This document shows, piece after piece, positions 7,125 to 13,655 of a stretch of DNA of 24,755 bases (within the stretch, counting starts at the first letter, position 1; the number at the start of each line of letters is the position of its first letter). The stretch is from an uncultured Collinsella sp. GTDB taxonomy: Bacteria > Actinomycetota > Coriobacteriia > Coriobacteriales > Coriobacteriaceae. Both the position numbers and the translations under genes were made by a program. The stretch is from assembly GCA_958372035.1 (NCBI GenBank), contig CATXML010000001.1:1-24755 (forward strand), read 5' to 3'. The notes beneath the pieces were generated by a model. That model ran no database searches and had not been told where the DNA came from. It was given only the letters and a program-made list of their open reading frames with translations.

Positions 7125-8240
7125 ATGGCCGAGTTGACGCCCCGTATGAAGGAGGTCGTCCAGCCCTACTTGGCCGGCATTGAGCCCTACAATCCCAACT
7201 TTACGCCCACGCGCATCAACCTTTCGGCCAACGAGAACACCTATCCCGTGCCGGCCGGCGTGCGCGAGGCGGTCGACGCCGCCCTGGCTGCCACGCCGCT
7301 CAACCGCTATCCCGATCCCATGTCCAACGACCTGCGCGACGAGCTAGCCGCCTGGCATGGCGTGACGCGCGAGAATATCTGCGTGGGCAACGGCGGTGAC
7401 GAGCTGCTCTATAACTGCCTGCTGGCGTTTGGCGGCGCGGGGAGGACCCTGCTCAACTGTCCGCCGTGCTTTAGCGAGTATGCGTTCTTTGCGTCTCTGT
7501 GCCAGACTGAAGTGCGCGACGTGTGGCGCGACCCCGCGACCTTTGAGCTCGACCAGGCAGCCGTGCTTGCGGCGGCGTCCGAGTGCAACCTGGCAATCGT
7601 GACCTCGCCCAACAACCCCACGGGTGACGTGGCACCGCTCGACTTTGTCGCGGCGCTGTGCGATGCGTGCCCCGGCATGGTAATGGTTGACGAGGCCTAC
7701 GTGGAGTTTGCCGACGATTCGTTTGGCGCGGTCACCACGGCGCAGGGGCTTATCGCCGAGCATCCCAACCTGGTGATTCTGCATACGTTGTCCAAGGCGT
7801 TCGGCGCTGCCGGTACGCGTCTGGGTTACGTGATCGCGGCGCCGGAAGTCATCGACGTGTTCGCGGCGATTCGCCAGATCTATTCGGTCAACGTACTGAG
7901 CCAGGCGGCAGCACTTGCCTGCGTGCGTGCCCGTGATGCCTACACGCCCGTGGTGGCGCAGGTCGCATCCGAGCGCGAACGCGAACAGGCCGCTCTGCGC
8001 GCGATGGCTGCCGAGGGCATGCCCGTGGAGGCATGGCCGAGCGCGGCGAACTTTGTGCTCGTGCGTACGCCGCATGCCACGCGCGTGCGCGAGCGCCTGC
8101 GCGACGAGTATTCAATTTTGGTGCGCGACTTTAGCTATGCGCCGGGGCTCGCGGACTGCCTGCGCATTACCGTGGGCACCCCACAGGAAAACGACGAGGT
8201 ACTGGCTGCGTTTGCCGCGCTGGTGAAGGAGGAGATGTAG
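7125..8240 (+). CDS. hisC: Histidinol-phosphate aminotransferase
   Basis: This 371-residue PLP enzyme of fold type I converts imidazole acetol phosphate plus glutamate to histidinol phosphate. It has the typical SANENTYPVP start, the SPNNPTG motif, DEAYVEF with the cofactor-binding Asp and Tyr, and the LSKAFGAAGTRLGY segment where Lys224 carries PLP. The frame is open 69 nt further upstream inside hisD, but ATG 7125 has an excellent AAGGAGG site at 7112-7118 and starts the family N-terminus. It begins one base after the hisD stop, and hisB starts directly after its own stop. Confidence 0.97.
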   Translation: MAELTPRMKEVVQPYLAGIEPYNPNFTPTRINLSANENTYPVPAGVREAVDAALAATPLNRYPDPMSNDLRDELAAWHGVTRENICVGNGGDELLYNCLLAFGGAGRTLLNCPPCFSEYAFFASLCQTEVRDVWRDPATFELDQAAVLAAASECNLAIVTSPNNPTGDVAPLDFVAALCDACPGMVMVDEAYVEFADDSFGAVTTAQGLIAEHPNLVILHTLSKAFGAAGTRLGYVIAAPEVIDVFAAIRQIYSVNVLSQAAALACVRARDAYTPVVAQVASEREREQAALRAMAAEGMPVEAWPSAANFVLVRTPHATRVRERLRDEYSILVRDFSYAPGLADCLRITVGTPQENDEVLAAFAALVKEEM

Positions 8241-8828
8241 ATGGACCGCTATGCCGAGGCAACCCGCAAGACGGGCGAGACCGACATTGTCGTAAAGCTC
8301 GACCTGGACGGATCCGGTGTGTGCGATATCTCGACCGGCGTGCCGTTTTTCGACCACATGCTCAACGCTTTTGGCCACCATGGTCTGTTCGATCTGACGG
8401 TGCACGCGGCGGGCGACGTGGAGGTCGATGCGCACCACACCGTCGAGGACACGGGTATTGTGCTGGGCGAGGCGTTTTGCCGGGCGCTGGGCGACAAGGC
8501 GGGCATTACGCGCTTTGCCGACGCGGCGATCGCCATGGACGAGACGCTTGTGATGGCTGCTGTTGATATTTCGGGCCGCGGGCAGGCCTACTGCGAGCTG
8601 CCCGTGCCCACCGAGCGCGTGGGCAGCTTTGATACTGAGCTGGCCGTCGAGTTCTTCTACGCCTTCGCGCGCGACGCCAAGCTCACGCTGCATGTGCGCG
8701 AGTTGGCGGGCGGCAACTCGCATCACATTATCGAGGCCGCCTTTAAGGCCGTGGGCCGCACGATGCGCCACGCCTGCGAGCTCGATCCCCGCGTGCAGGG
8801 CATCCCCAGCACCAAGGGCTCGCTGTAA
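8241..8828 (+). CDS. hisB: Imidazoleglycerol-phosphate dehydratase
   Basis: This 195-residue protein is the monofunctional dehydratase form of HisB, which dehydrates imidazole glycerol phosphate to imidazole acetol phosphate. The metal-binding histidine clusters are all present: FFDHMLNAFGHHG, DAHHTVEDTGI with GEAF, and GNSHHIIEAAFKA near the C-terminus. There is no N-terminal phosphatase domain, so histidinol phosphatase must come from another gene; the PHP gene at 12204-13115 is the likely source. The ATG follows the hisC stop with no gap, and AAGGAGGAG at 8226-8234 lies inside hisC. Confidence 0.97.
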   Translation: MDRYAEATRKTGETDIVVKLDLDGSGVCDISTGVPFFDHMLNAFGHHGLFDLTVHAAGDVEVDAHHTVEDTGIVLGEAFCRALGDKAGITRFADAAIAMDETLVMAAVDISGRGQAYCELPVPTERVGSFDTELAVEFFYAFARDAKLTLHVRELAGGNSHHIIEAAFKAVGRTMRHACELDPRVQGIPSTKGSL

Positions 8829-8841
8829 CCGCTACAAAGGT

Positions 8842-8883
8842 AAAACCACCACGAAGGTGCCTGTCCCCTTTGTGGTGGTTTTT
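8842..8883 (+). terminator. Perfect 16-bp hairpin with T run inside the his operon, repeat-like
   Basis: The arms at 8842-8857 and 8867-8882 pair over all 16 positions (one G-U), with loop TGCCTGTCC, and the 3' arm ends in TTTTT (8879-8883). In form it is a strong intrinsic terminator, and because the 5' arm begins AAAA it would work on either strand. It separates hisB from hisH, where termination would cut the operon in two. The central GGTGCCTGTCCCC resembles short palindromic repeats found scattered in some genomes; that resemblance is from memory and needs a genome count. Confidence 0.7.
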
Positions 8884-8908
8884 GGACAAGACGAGGAGGA
8901 GGGGTCGC

Positions 8909-9610
8909 GTGGGCGAACCGAAGATCGTGGTGGTCGACTACCACAAGGGCAACTTGTCGAGCGTCGTGCGCGGGCTTGCGCGCGCCGGTGCCGCCGCCTG
9001 TACATCGGATGATCCGGAGCAGATCCGCGACGCCGACGGCCTGGTCATCCCGGGCGTGGGCGCGTTCTATGACGCGATCGCCTTTATGCGCCAGAGCGGC
9101 GAGGCGGACGCGGTGCTCGGTGCCGTTGTCGCCGGAACTCCGCTGCTCGGCATCTGCCTGGGTCTTCAGCTCTTTTTTGAGCGCGGCAACGAGGGCGTGC
9201 CTGCGGACGAGGGCGTGGCCGCGGATGGCGGCACCCCCGAGCAGGCTGGCGGCCCCTGGGTCGATGGCCTGGGCATCATGCGCGGTTCGTGTACGCGCTT
9301 GGAATCGAGTCGTCTGAAGGTGCCGCACGTGGGCTGGGACCAGGTGCACATGACGCCCGCCGGTGCTGCCGACCCGCTGCTCGCCGGTTTTGCCGAGGGC
9401 GCCAACATGTACTTCACCCACAGCTACGCGGTGACCGACGACGCCGATGCCGCTGATGTTTTGGCGCGCACACACTACACGCGGAGTTTCCCGTGCATCG
9501 TGCGTCGCGGCAACGTGTGGGGCTGCCAGTTCCATCCCGAGAAATCCTCCGCGCTTGGTCAGCGCATCCTTAAGAACTTCGTCAACATCGTCGAGGAGGC
9601 CGGCCGATGA
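8909..9610 (+). CDS. hisH: Imidazole glycerol phosphate synthase, glutamine amidotransferase subunit HisH
   Basis: This 233-residue class I glutaminase releases ammonia from glutamine and feeds it to HisF. The nucleophile is Cys83 in GICLGLQLFF and the triad is completed by His209 and Glu211 in QFHPEKS. The GTG at 8909 is the best start: GAGGAGGAGGGG (8893-8904) precedes it and MGEPKIVVVDYHKGN is the family N-terminus. The open frame upstream runs into the hairpin. Compared with the usual length of about 200 residues it carries an extra Gly/Ala/acidic loop at roughly 92-115 (around VPADEGVAADGGTPE). It overlaps hisA by 4 nt (ATGA). Confidence 0.96.
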   Translation: MGEPKIVVVDYHKGNLSSVVRGLARAGAAACTSDDPEQIRDADGLVIPGVGAFYDAIAFMRQSGEADAVLGAVVAGTPLLGICLGLQLFFERGNEGVPADEGVAADGGTPEQAGGPWVDGLGIMRGSCTRLESSRLKVPHVGWDQVHMTPAGAADPLLAGFAEGANMYFTHSYAVTDDADAADVLARTHYTRSFPCIVRRGNVWGCQFHPEKSSALGQRILKNFVNIVEEAGR

Positions 9611-10350
9611 TCCTGTTTCCTGCAATCGATTTGATCGGCGGCAAGGTCGTGCGCCTGGAGCGCGGCGACCGGAGCCGCTGCAAGGTATATTCCGACGACC
9701 CCGTGGCCGTTGCTCGCTCCTTTGCCGAGCAGGGTGCGAGCTGGGTGCACGTCGTCGACCTGTCCGCTGCCTTTGGCGAGGACGAGGACGCGTGCGCTGC
9801 CAACTCGGCGGCGATCGAGGCCATCTGCGGCGTCGACGGTCTGTCGGTGGACGTGGGCGGCGGCGTTCGCTCGCTCGCGCGCATCGACGAGCTGGCCGGC
9901 TACGGCGCGCGTCGCATCGCACTGGGCACCGTGCTGGTGACTGAGCCAGGTTTTGCCGAGGTGGCGGCCCAAGGCTTTGGCGAGCTGCTGGTGGCAGATA
10001 TTGCCGCCCGTGACGGCCAGGTCAAGGTGAACGGTTGGCGCGACGGTGCGGGTGTGGCGCTCGACGATGCCGTGGCGCAGCTCACGGAGCTGGGCTTTAA
10101 ACATCTGGTGTATACCGATATCGCGCGCGACGGTATGCAGACGGGCATCGACGTGGCAGCATATCGCCACGTGGCCGAGGTCGCGGGCTTTCCCGTTGTG
10201 GCGTCGGGCGGCATCTCGACGCTCGATGATATCCGTGCGCTCGCCGCGGTGGGCGAGGGCGCTATTGAGGGCGCCATCACCGGTCGCGCGCTCTACGAGG
10301 GCAACTTTACGCTGGTACAGGCGTTGGCCGCCGCGCGAGGGGAGGAGTAG
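9607..10350 (+). CDS. hisA: ProFAR isomerase (5'-phosphoribosylformimino-5-aminoimidazole carboxamide ribotide isomerase)
   Basis: This 247-residue TIM-barrel enzyme performs the Amadori rearrangement of ProFAR to PRFAR. MILFPAIDLIGGKVVRL places the catalytic Asp at residue 8, and HLVYTDIARDGM holds the second acid. The two half-barrel phosphate-binding signatures are VDVGGGVRS and VVASGGIS. The ATG overlaps the hisH stop (ATGA), so the two are translationally coupled. hisF follows after 3 bp. Separate hisA plus hisB, hisH, hisF and hisD indicates that this organism does not rely on a bifunctional PriA-type enzyme here, although a TrpF side activity cannot be excluded from sequence alone. Confidence 0.95.
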   Translation: MILFPAIDLIGGKVVRLERGDRSRCKVYSDDPVAVARSFAEQGASWVHVVDLSAAFGEDEDACAANSAAIEAICGVDGLSVDVGGGVRSLARIDELAGYGARRIALGTVLVTEPGFAEVAAQGFGELLVADIAARDGQVKVNGWRDGAGVALDDAVAQLTELGFKHLVYTDIARDGMQTGIDVAAYRHVAEVAGFPVVASGGISTLDDIRALAAVGEGAIEGAITGRALYEGNFTLVQALAAARGEE

Positions 10351-10353
10351 CCC

Positions 10354-11136
10354 ATGCTTACCAAACGCGTCATTCCCTGCCTAGACGTCAAGGACGGCCG
10401 TGTGGTCAAGGGCGTCAACTTTGTGAGCCTGCGCGATGCGGGCGACCCGGTGGAGCTGGCACGTGCCTACGACCGCGAGGGTGCGGACGAGGTTGTCTTC
10501 CTGGACATTACCGCCACGAGCGACAACCGTGCGACGACCATCGAGATGGCGGCGCACGCGGCCGAGGAGCTCGCTATTCCCTATACCGTGGGCGGCGGTT
10601 TCCGCGACTTGGCGGGCATGCGAACCATGGTTGCCGCCGGTGCCGACAAGGTGTCGCTTAACTCTGCCGCCGTGCGCGATCCGTCGTTGATCAGCCAGGC
10701 CGCCGCGGCGTTTGGCAGCCAGGCCGTGGTCGTGGCGATTGATGCCAAGCGCGTGGGCCTGCCCGGTCAGCCGGATGCCGACAAGTGGGAGGTCTTCACG
10801 GTGGGCGGTCGCAACGCCACGGGTATCGATGCGGTGGCGTGGGCCGAGGAAGCGGCTCGTCGCGGCGCCGGTGAGATCTTGCTCACCAGCATGGATCGCG
10901 ACGGCACCAAGGCTGGCTTCGACCTGGCACTCACCCGCGCCGTGGCGCGCGCGGTGCCGATTCCGGTGATCGCAAGCGGCGGCGTGGGCACGCTCGAGCA
11001 TTTTGCCGAGGGCGTGATCGAGGGCGAAGCCGACGCCGTACTGGCGGCCAGCGTCTTTCACTTTGGAACTTTCAGCATTCGCGAAGTCAAAGAATATATG
11101 GCCTCTCAAGGCATCCCTGTCAGGTTGGACTTCTAG
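10354..11136 (+). CDS. hisF: Imidazole glycerol phosphate synthase, cyclase subunit HisF
   Basis: This 260-residue TIM-barrel cyclase uses HisH-derived ammonia to turn PRFAR into imidazole glycerol phosphate and [20 protein letters not shown] gives catalytic Asp11, and AIDAKR contains the second catalytic Asp. TVGGGFRD and VIASGGVG are the phosphate-binding loops, and [15 protein letters not shown] is the canonical C-terminal half motif. The ribosome site GAGGGGAGGAG lies in the end of hisA. After this gene there is a 143-bp gap before hisI. Confidence 0.97.
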   Translation: MLTKRVIPCLDVKDGRVVKGVNFVSLRDAGDPVELARAYDREGADEVVFLDITATSDNRATTIEMAAHAAEELAIPYTVGGGFRDLAGMRTMVAAGADKVSLNSAAVRDPSLISQAAAAFGSQAVVVAIDAKRVGLPGQPDADKWEVFTVGGRNATGIDAVAWAEEAARRGAGEILLTSMDRDGTKAGFDLALTRAVARAVPIPVIASGGVGTLEHFAEGVIEGEADAVLAASVFHFGTFSIREVKEYMASQGIPVRLDF

Positions 11137-11182
11137 CGCTGCGGCTTGCCCAGGCGCCCGACCTTCCGGCTCCAACCCTCCT

Positions 11183-11201
11183 CGCGTACTTTAAGTACGC
11201 G
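11183..11201. repeat. 19-nt palindrome in the hisF-hisI gap
   Basis: CGCGTACTT and AAGTACGCG flank a single central T, a perfect 9-bp dyad. With a 1-nt centre it cannot form a good RNA hairpin at full length, so a dimeric protein-binding site or a dispersed short repeat is more likely than a terminator. The remainder of the hisF-hisI gap (11137-11279) shows no gene; a frame open from 11211 runs into hisI but lacks a good start before 11280. Confidence 0.5.
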
Positions 11202-11279
11202 TCGTCGGGCTTGTCGCTCGGAATCTCGGGCACCTGGACAACCCTCGCCGACCTGCGAAGTTTGAATTTGGGGAGAGAA

Positions 11280-11621
11280 ATGGAAGAGATAACCGATCCT
11301 TCAAAACTTACGTACGACGCCCACGGGCTGATTCCTTGTGTGGTTCAGCAATATGATACCGGCGAGGTGCTTATGGTTGCTTGGATGAACGAGGAATCGG
11401 TGGGGCTGACGCTCAAGACCGGGACCACGTGGTTTTGGAGTCGCAGCCGTCAGGAGCTCTGGAACAAGGGCGCGACGAGTGGCAACATGCAGGAGGTCAA
11501 GGAGCTCTGGGCCGACTGCGATAGCGATACGCTGCTGGTCAAGGTGGACTCACCGGGCCCGGCCTGCCATACCGGCAACCGTACCTGCTTCTTTAAGCGC
11601 GTGGAAGGGGGAGTGCGATGA
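11280..11621 (+). CDS. hisI: Phosphoribosyl-AMP cyclohydrolase
   Basis: This 113-residue zinc enzyme opens the adenine ring of PR-AMP, the third step of the pathway. Zinc ligands Cys80, Cys96 and Cys103 lie in [13 protein letters not shown] and [11 protein letters not shown], with the magnesium-binding Asp79/81/83 pattern. [19 protein letters not shown] is the other hallmark. ATG 11280 is preferred over upstream starts because GGGGAG (11270-11275) precedes it and the protein then has the normal length. This is the stand-alone HisI; the HisE activity is a separate gene at 11861. Its stop overlaps the next gene by 4 nt. Confidence 0.95.
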   Translation: MEEITDPSKLTYDAHGLIPCVVQQYDTGEVLMVAWMNEESVGLTLKTGTTWFWSRSRQELWNKGATSGNMQEVKELWADCDSDTLLVKVDSPGPACHTGNRTCFFKRVEGGVR

Positions 11622-11845
11622 AAGTCGTGACGCCGTTCGAGGTCGCCGAATGCAACACCGAGCTCCTCCGCGCGGGCGTGCCATGCCGCGTGCACCTGAC
11701 TGATGCCTGCGGGGCGCAGTCGCTTTGGCTCGAGGCCGAGAAGGAAAGGCTCGATGAGGCCCATGCCGTCATCGTCGAGTTCTTTGAGAAAAAGGGCGCA
11801 AAGCCTCGGTTCGATGAGACCGGTACCTACTTTACGCTGCAGTAA
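11618..11845 (+). CDS. Small conserved-looking protein of unknown function inside the his operon (75 aa)
   Basis: This 75-residue protein starts [17 protein letters not shown] and contains the segment [16 protein letters not shown] at about 24-39. It has no signal peptide or membrane segment. Codon usage matches its neighbours and the ATGA overlap with hisI, plus 15 bp to hisE, argue that it is a real translated gene. I recall small proteins annotated RDAC family in related bacteria with a similar H-L-x-D-A-C-G core, here with Thr in place of Arg; this is memory, not a search. The single alpha/beta size, Asp-Ala-Cys-Gly core and conserved-looking Cys12 and Cys31 could suit metal or nucleotide handling, but no function can be assigned. 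Confidence 0.75.
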   Translation: MKVVTPFEVAECNTELLRAGVPCRVHLTDACGAQSLWLEAEKERLDEAHAVIVEFFEKKGAKPRFDETGTYFTLQ

Positions 11846-11860
11846 CGAGAGGAAATAACC

Positions 11861-12178
11861 ATGGGAGTCAGAACAGCTAACGTGCAGCCGGGAAATATCG
11901 GCGAGACGCTGACGGGTCTGGCCGAGGTGATTCACGGTCGTCGCGATGCGTCGCCACAGGAGAGCTACACCGCCCGTCTGCTGACCGACGTCGAGGACGA
12001 GCTGCTCAAGAAGCTTGCCGAGGAGGCGAGCGAGGTGATCATGGCCTGCAAGGATAACGACCACGATCACATTCGCTACGAGGCCGGCGACCTGATCTAC
12101 CACCTGCTCGTGACGCTCGAGCGCTACGGCATCACCCTCGACGAACTGGCCGGCGAACTCAACGCCCGCCGCCACTAG
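11861..12178 (+). CDS. hisE: Phosphoribosyl-ATP pyrophosphatase
   Basis: This 105-residue all-alpha MazG-like hydrolase removes pyrophosphate from PR-ATP, the second step of the pathway. Core motifs are KKLAEEASEVIMAC and EAGDLIYHLLVTLERYGI, with the metal-binding Glu and Asp residues in the expected EExxE / ExxD arrangement. The first 16 residues are a little longer than in many HisE. GAGAGGAAA upstream is the ribosome site. It is the last gene of the operon, and the next gene is convergent, its stop being 26 bp away. Confidence 0.95.
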   Translation: MGVRTANVQPGNIGETLTGLAEVIHGRRDASPQESYTARLLTDVEDELLKKLAEEASEVIMACKDNDHDHIRYEAGDLIYHLLVTLERYGITLDELAGELNARRH

Positions 12179-12204
12179 TCAATGGACGTTCTTAAACGAC
12201 TAGT
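12174..12204. other. Inverted repeat between convergent hisE and the PHP phosphatase gene
   Basis: ACTAGTC at 12174-12180 and GACTAGT at 12198-12204 are perfect 7-bp arms around a 17-nt spacer. The element covers the hisE stop and touches the last base of the convergent PHP gene. There is no T run, so it is only a weak candidate for a shared terminator. It could also be a chance palindrome in a short convergent gap. Confidence 0.3.
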
Positions 12205-13115
12205 TAGGCGAGGGGCGTGGATTCCCATTCGCCGGTGGGGTGGGGGATATCGAAGGCCCGGTAGCCGCAGTCGTAGGCGTGGGCCTGGGCCTCGCGGATG
12301 TTCCAGCAGATGTCGCAGGCGCGGTGCGCGTCCGAGCCAAAGGTGATGGGCACCTCGGCATGGGCGAAGCGGCGCAACAGCCCGGTCGCGGGGTAGTAAT
12401 CGTCGAGCCCCTTGCGCGGTGCGGCGGTCGAGACCTCAACGCGGCGACCCGTATCGTGGGCGCATTCGGCCATCTGCTCCCAAAACGGCGCGGGGTCAAA
12501 GTCGGGTGCAAAGCCGTCCTTCGAAAAGCGCATGACCAGGTCGGGGTGGGCCATCACGTCAAAGTTGAGCGAGCTCTCGCAGGCGCGGCACCAGTCATCG
12601 ACATAGCGCTCCCACACGCCGCGCACGCCTAAGTTTTCCCAAACATGCAGGTTGGTATCGTCGTCGATCCAGCCACAAAGCGAATCGGGCGTATCGGGAC
12701 GCGCGACGTCCTCTGTCCCCGCCGTCCCCGCGGCGCCTGCCATGATATCGCCCGGATCGCCAATCCAGTGCACACTGCCCAAGCGCACTATGGCACCCGC
12801 GGACCAGCGTTCAACCAAAGGCTCGCAATCTTCGTACCAATCACATTCAAATCCATAGATAAGCTCGAGCCTTGGCGCGATCTGCGCGGCGAGTTTGCAG
12901 ACGTCCTCAAAGGCCAGGCGATGTGTCGGCAAGTCGCCCTCGACAACCTGCACTTCGCAGTTGGCGTCCATGCTGGCAGGCAGGGTGAGGTGGTCGGTCG
13001 AGACCATGACACGGCAGCCGGCGGCGGCAGCAGCGCGGACGTTGTCCTCAAACGAGGCATGGCCGTCCGAAAACGAAGTATGGGTGTGGCAATCGACCAG
13101 CGGGCAGGCGGGCAT
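12204..13115 (-). CDS. PHP-family phosphatase, probable histidinol-phosphate phosphatase
   Basis: This 303-residue PHP (polymerase and histidinol phosphatase) domain protein carries all the expected metal-binding motifs: HTH at residues 10-12 (DCHTHTSFSDGH), TDH at 40-42, Glu90 in YGFECDWYED, VHW, MAHPDLV and GSDAH. This pattern is that of HisJ/HisK histidinol phosphatases, which remove phosphate from histidinol phosphate. Its position next to a his operon that lacks any other histidinol phosphatase makes this role likely. The frame is open upstream to 13181, but ATG 13115 has an AAAGGAG site 5 nt upstream and gives the family start. An insertion rich in Gly/Ala/Thr near residues 122-140 is unusual. 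Other PHP phosphoesterase roles remain possible. Confidence 0.85.
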   Translation of the reverse strand: MPACPLVDCHTHTSFSDGHASFEDNVRAAAAAGCRVMVSTDHLTLPASMDANCEVQVVEGDLPTHRLAFEDVCKLAAQIAPRLELIYGFECDWYEDCEPLVERWSAGAIVRLGSVHWIGDPGDIMAGAAGTAGTEDVARPDTPDSLCGWIDDDTNLHVWENLGVRGVWERYVDDWCRACESSLNFDVMAHPDLVMRFSKDGFAPDFDPAPFWEQMAECAHDTGRRVEVSTAAPRKGLDDYYPATGLLRRFAHAEVPITFGSDAHRACDICWNIREAQAHAYDCGYRAFDIPHPTGEWESTPLA

Positions 13116-13171
13116 GGCGACTCCTTTGCATTTGGTGAATCCGCTCCATTGTAATGGTGCAGCTCTCAACA

Positions 13172-13218
13172 CGCCGCGCACGCCGGAGCTCGAAATCGAC
13201 CGGAAAGACTGCGCGGCG
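13172..13218 (-). other. Inverted repeat between the YgbA-like gene and the PHP gene
   Basis: CGCCGCGCA (13172-13180) and TGCGCGGCG (13210-13218) form a perfect 9-bp stem, with CCGG/CCGG able to pair inside the 29-nt loop. No T run follows on the minus strand, so termination efficiency would be doubtful. It lies 18 nt past the stop of the YgbA-like gene and may mark the end of that transcript. A TACAAT hexamer on the minus strand at 13153-13148 could be the -10 of the PHP gene, though no matching -35 is seen. Confidence 0.35.
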
Positions 13219-13235
13219 CGTGCCGACGCCGGCGA

Positions 13236-13655
13236 CTACTTGCTTCGTGCCGCCACGCGTTTGGCCTGCACCGTTACCATCGCGTGTCTTACGGCGGTGA
13301 TGGGGCGATAGCGGATCATACGCGGTCCCGACCAGCGCATGATCTCGCGGATCTTCTCGCGCATGGCAGGCCGGTAGCAATGCGAAGGACAGGCCGAGCA
13401 AAATGTCTTGGTGCCCATGTGCGGGCAGTGCTCAATGCGCGCGATGGCGTATTTCTGCAGCTCGGCGCATTCGGGGCAGAGCGTAATGGTCCGAAGGCCG
13501 AGCTTCACGCGCACGGGCTCATCGTCGCCAGCCTGTTCGACCGCATGCCCGCCGCCATGATGCCCACGACACCACAGCGCAATCATCTGCGACACCATTT
13601 GGGCCTCGCGCTCACGTTTGCGTGCCAGCTCCGGTGTGTCGGCGGTGCGCGCCAT
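13236..13655 (-). CDS. YgbA-family (nitrous oxide-stimulated promoter family) cysteine-rich protein
   Basis: This 139-residue protein contains six cysteines in three groups: C60/C63 (LCPEC), C77 (EHCPH) and C86/C89/C93 (FCSACPSHC), followed by YRPAMREKIREIMRWSGPRMIRYRPITAVRH. The block HCYxPxxREx...MRxxGPRM is characteristic of the YgbA family, linked in enterobacteria to nitrosative stress. The cysteines could bind zinc or an Fe-S cluster. Residues 30-47 are a His/Gly-rich insertion. Its ATG directly abuts the stop of the upstream ABC transporter gene, and its ribosome site (GGGAGG, 13670-13665) lies in that gene, so translation is probably coupled. The biochemical function is unknown. Confidence 0.8.
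   Translation of the reverse strand: MARTADTPELARKREREAQMVSQMIALWCRGHHGGGHAVEQAGDDEPVRVKLGLRTITLCPECAELQKYAIARIEHCPHMGTKTFCSACPSHCYRPAMREKIREIMRWSGPRMIRYRPITAVRHAMVTVQAKRVAARSK

Noticed and set aside
8723..9922. 399-codon minus-strand frame across hisB-hisH-hisA
   Set aside because: It crosses the hairpin and three genes with strong homology features on the other strand; Arg-rich, no motif.
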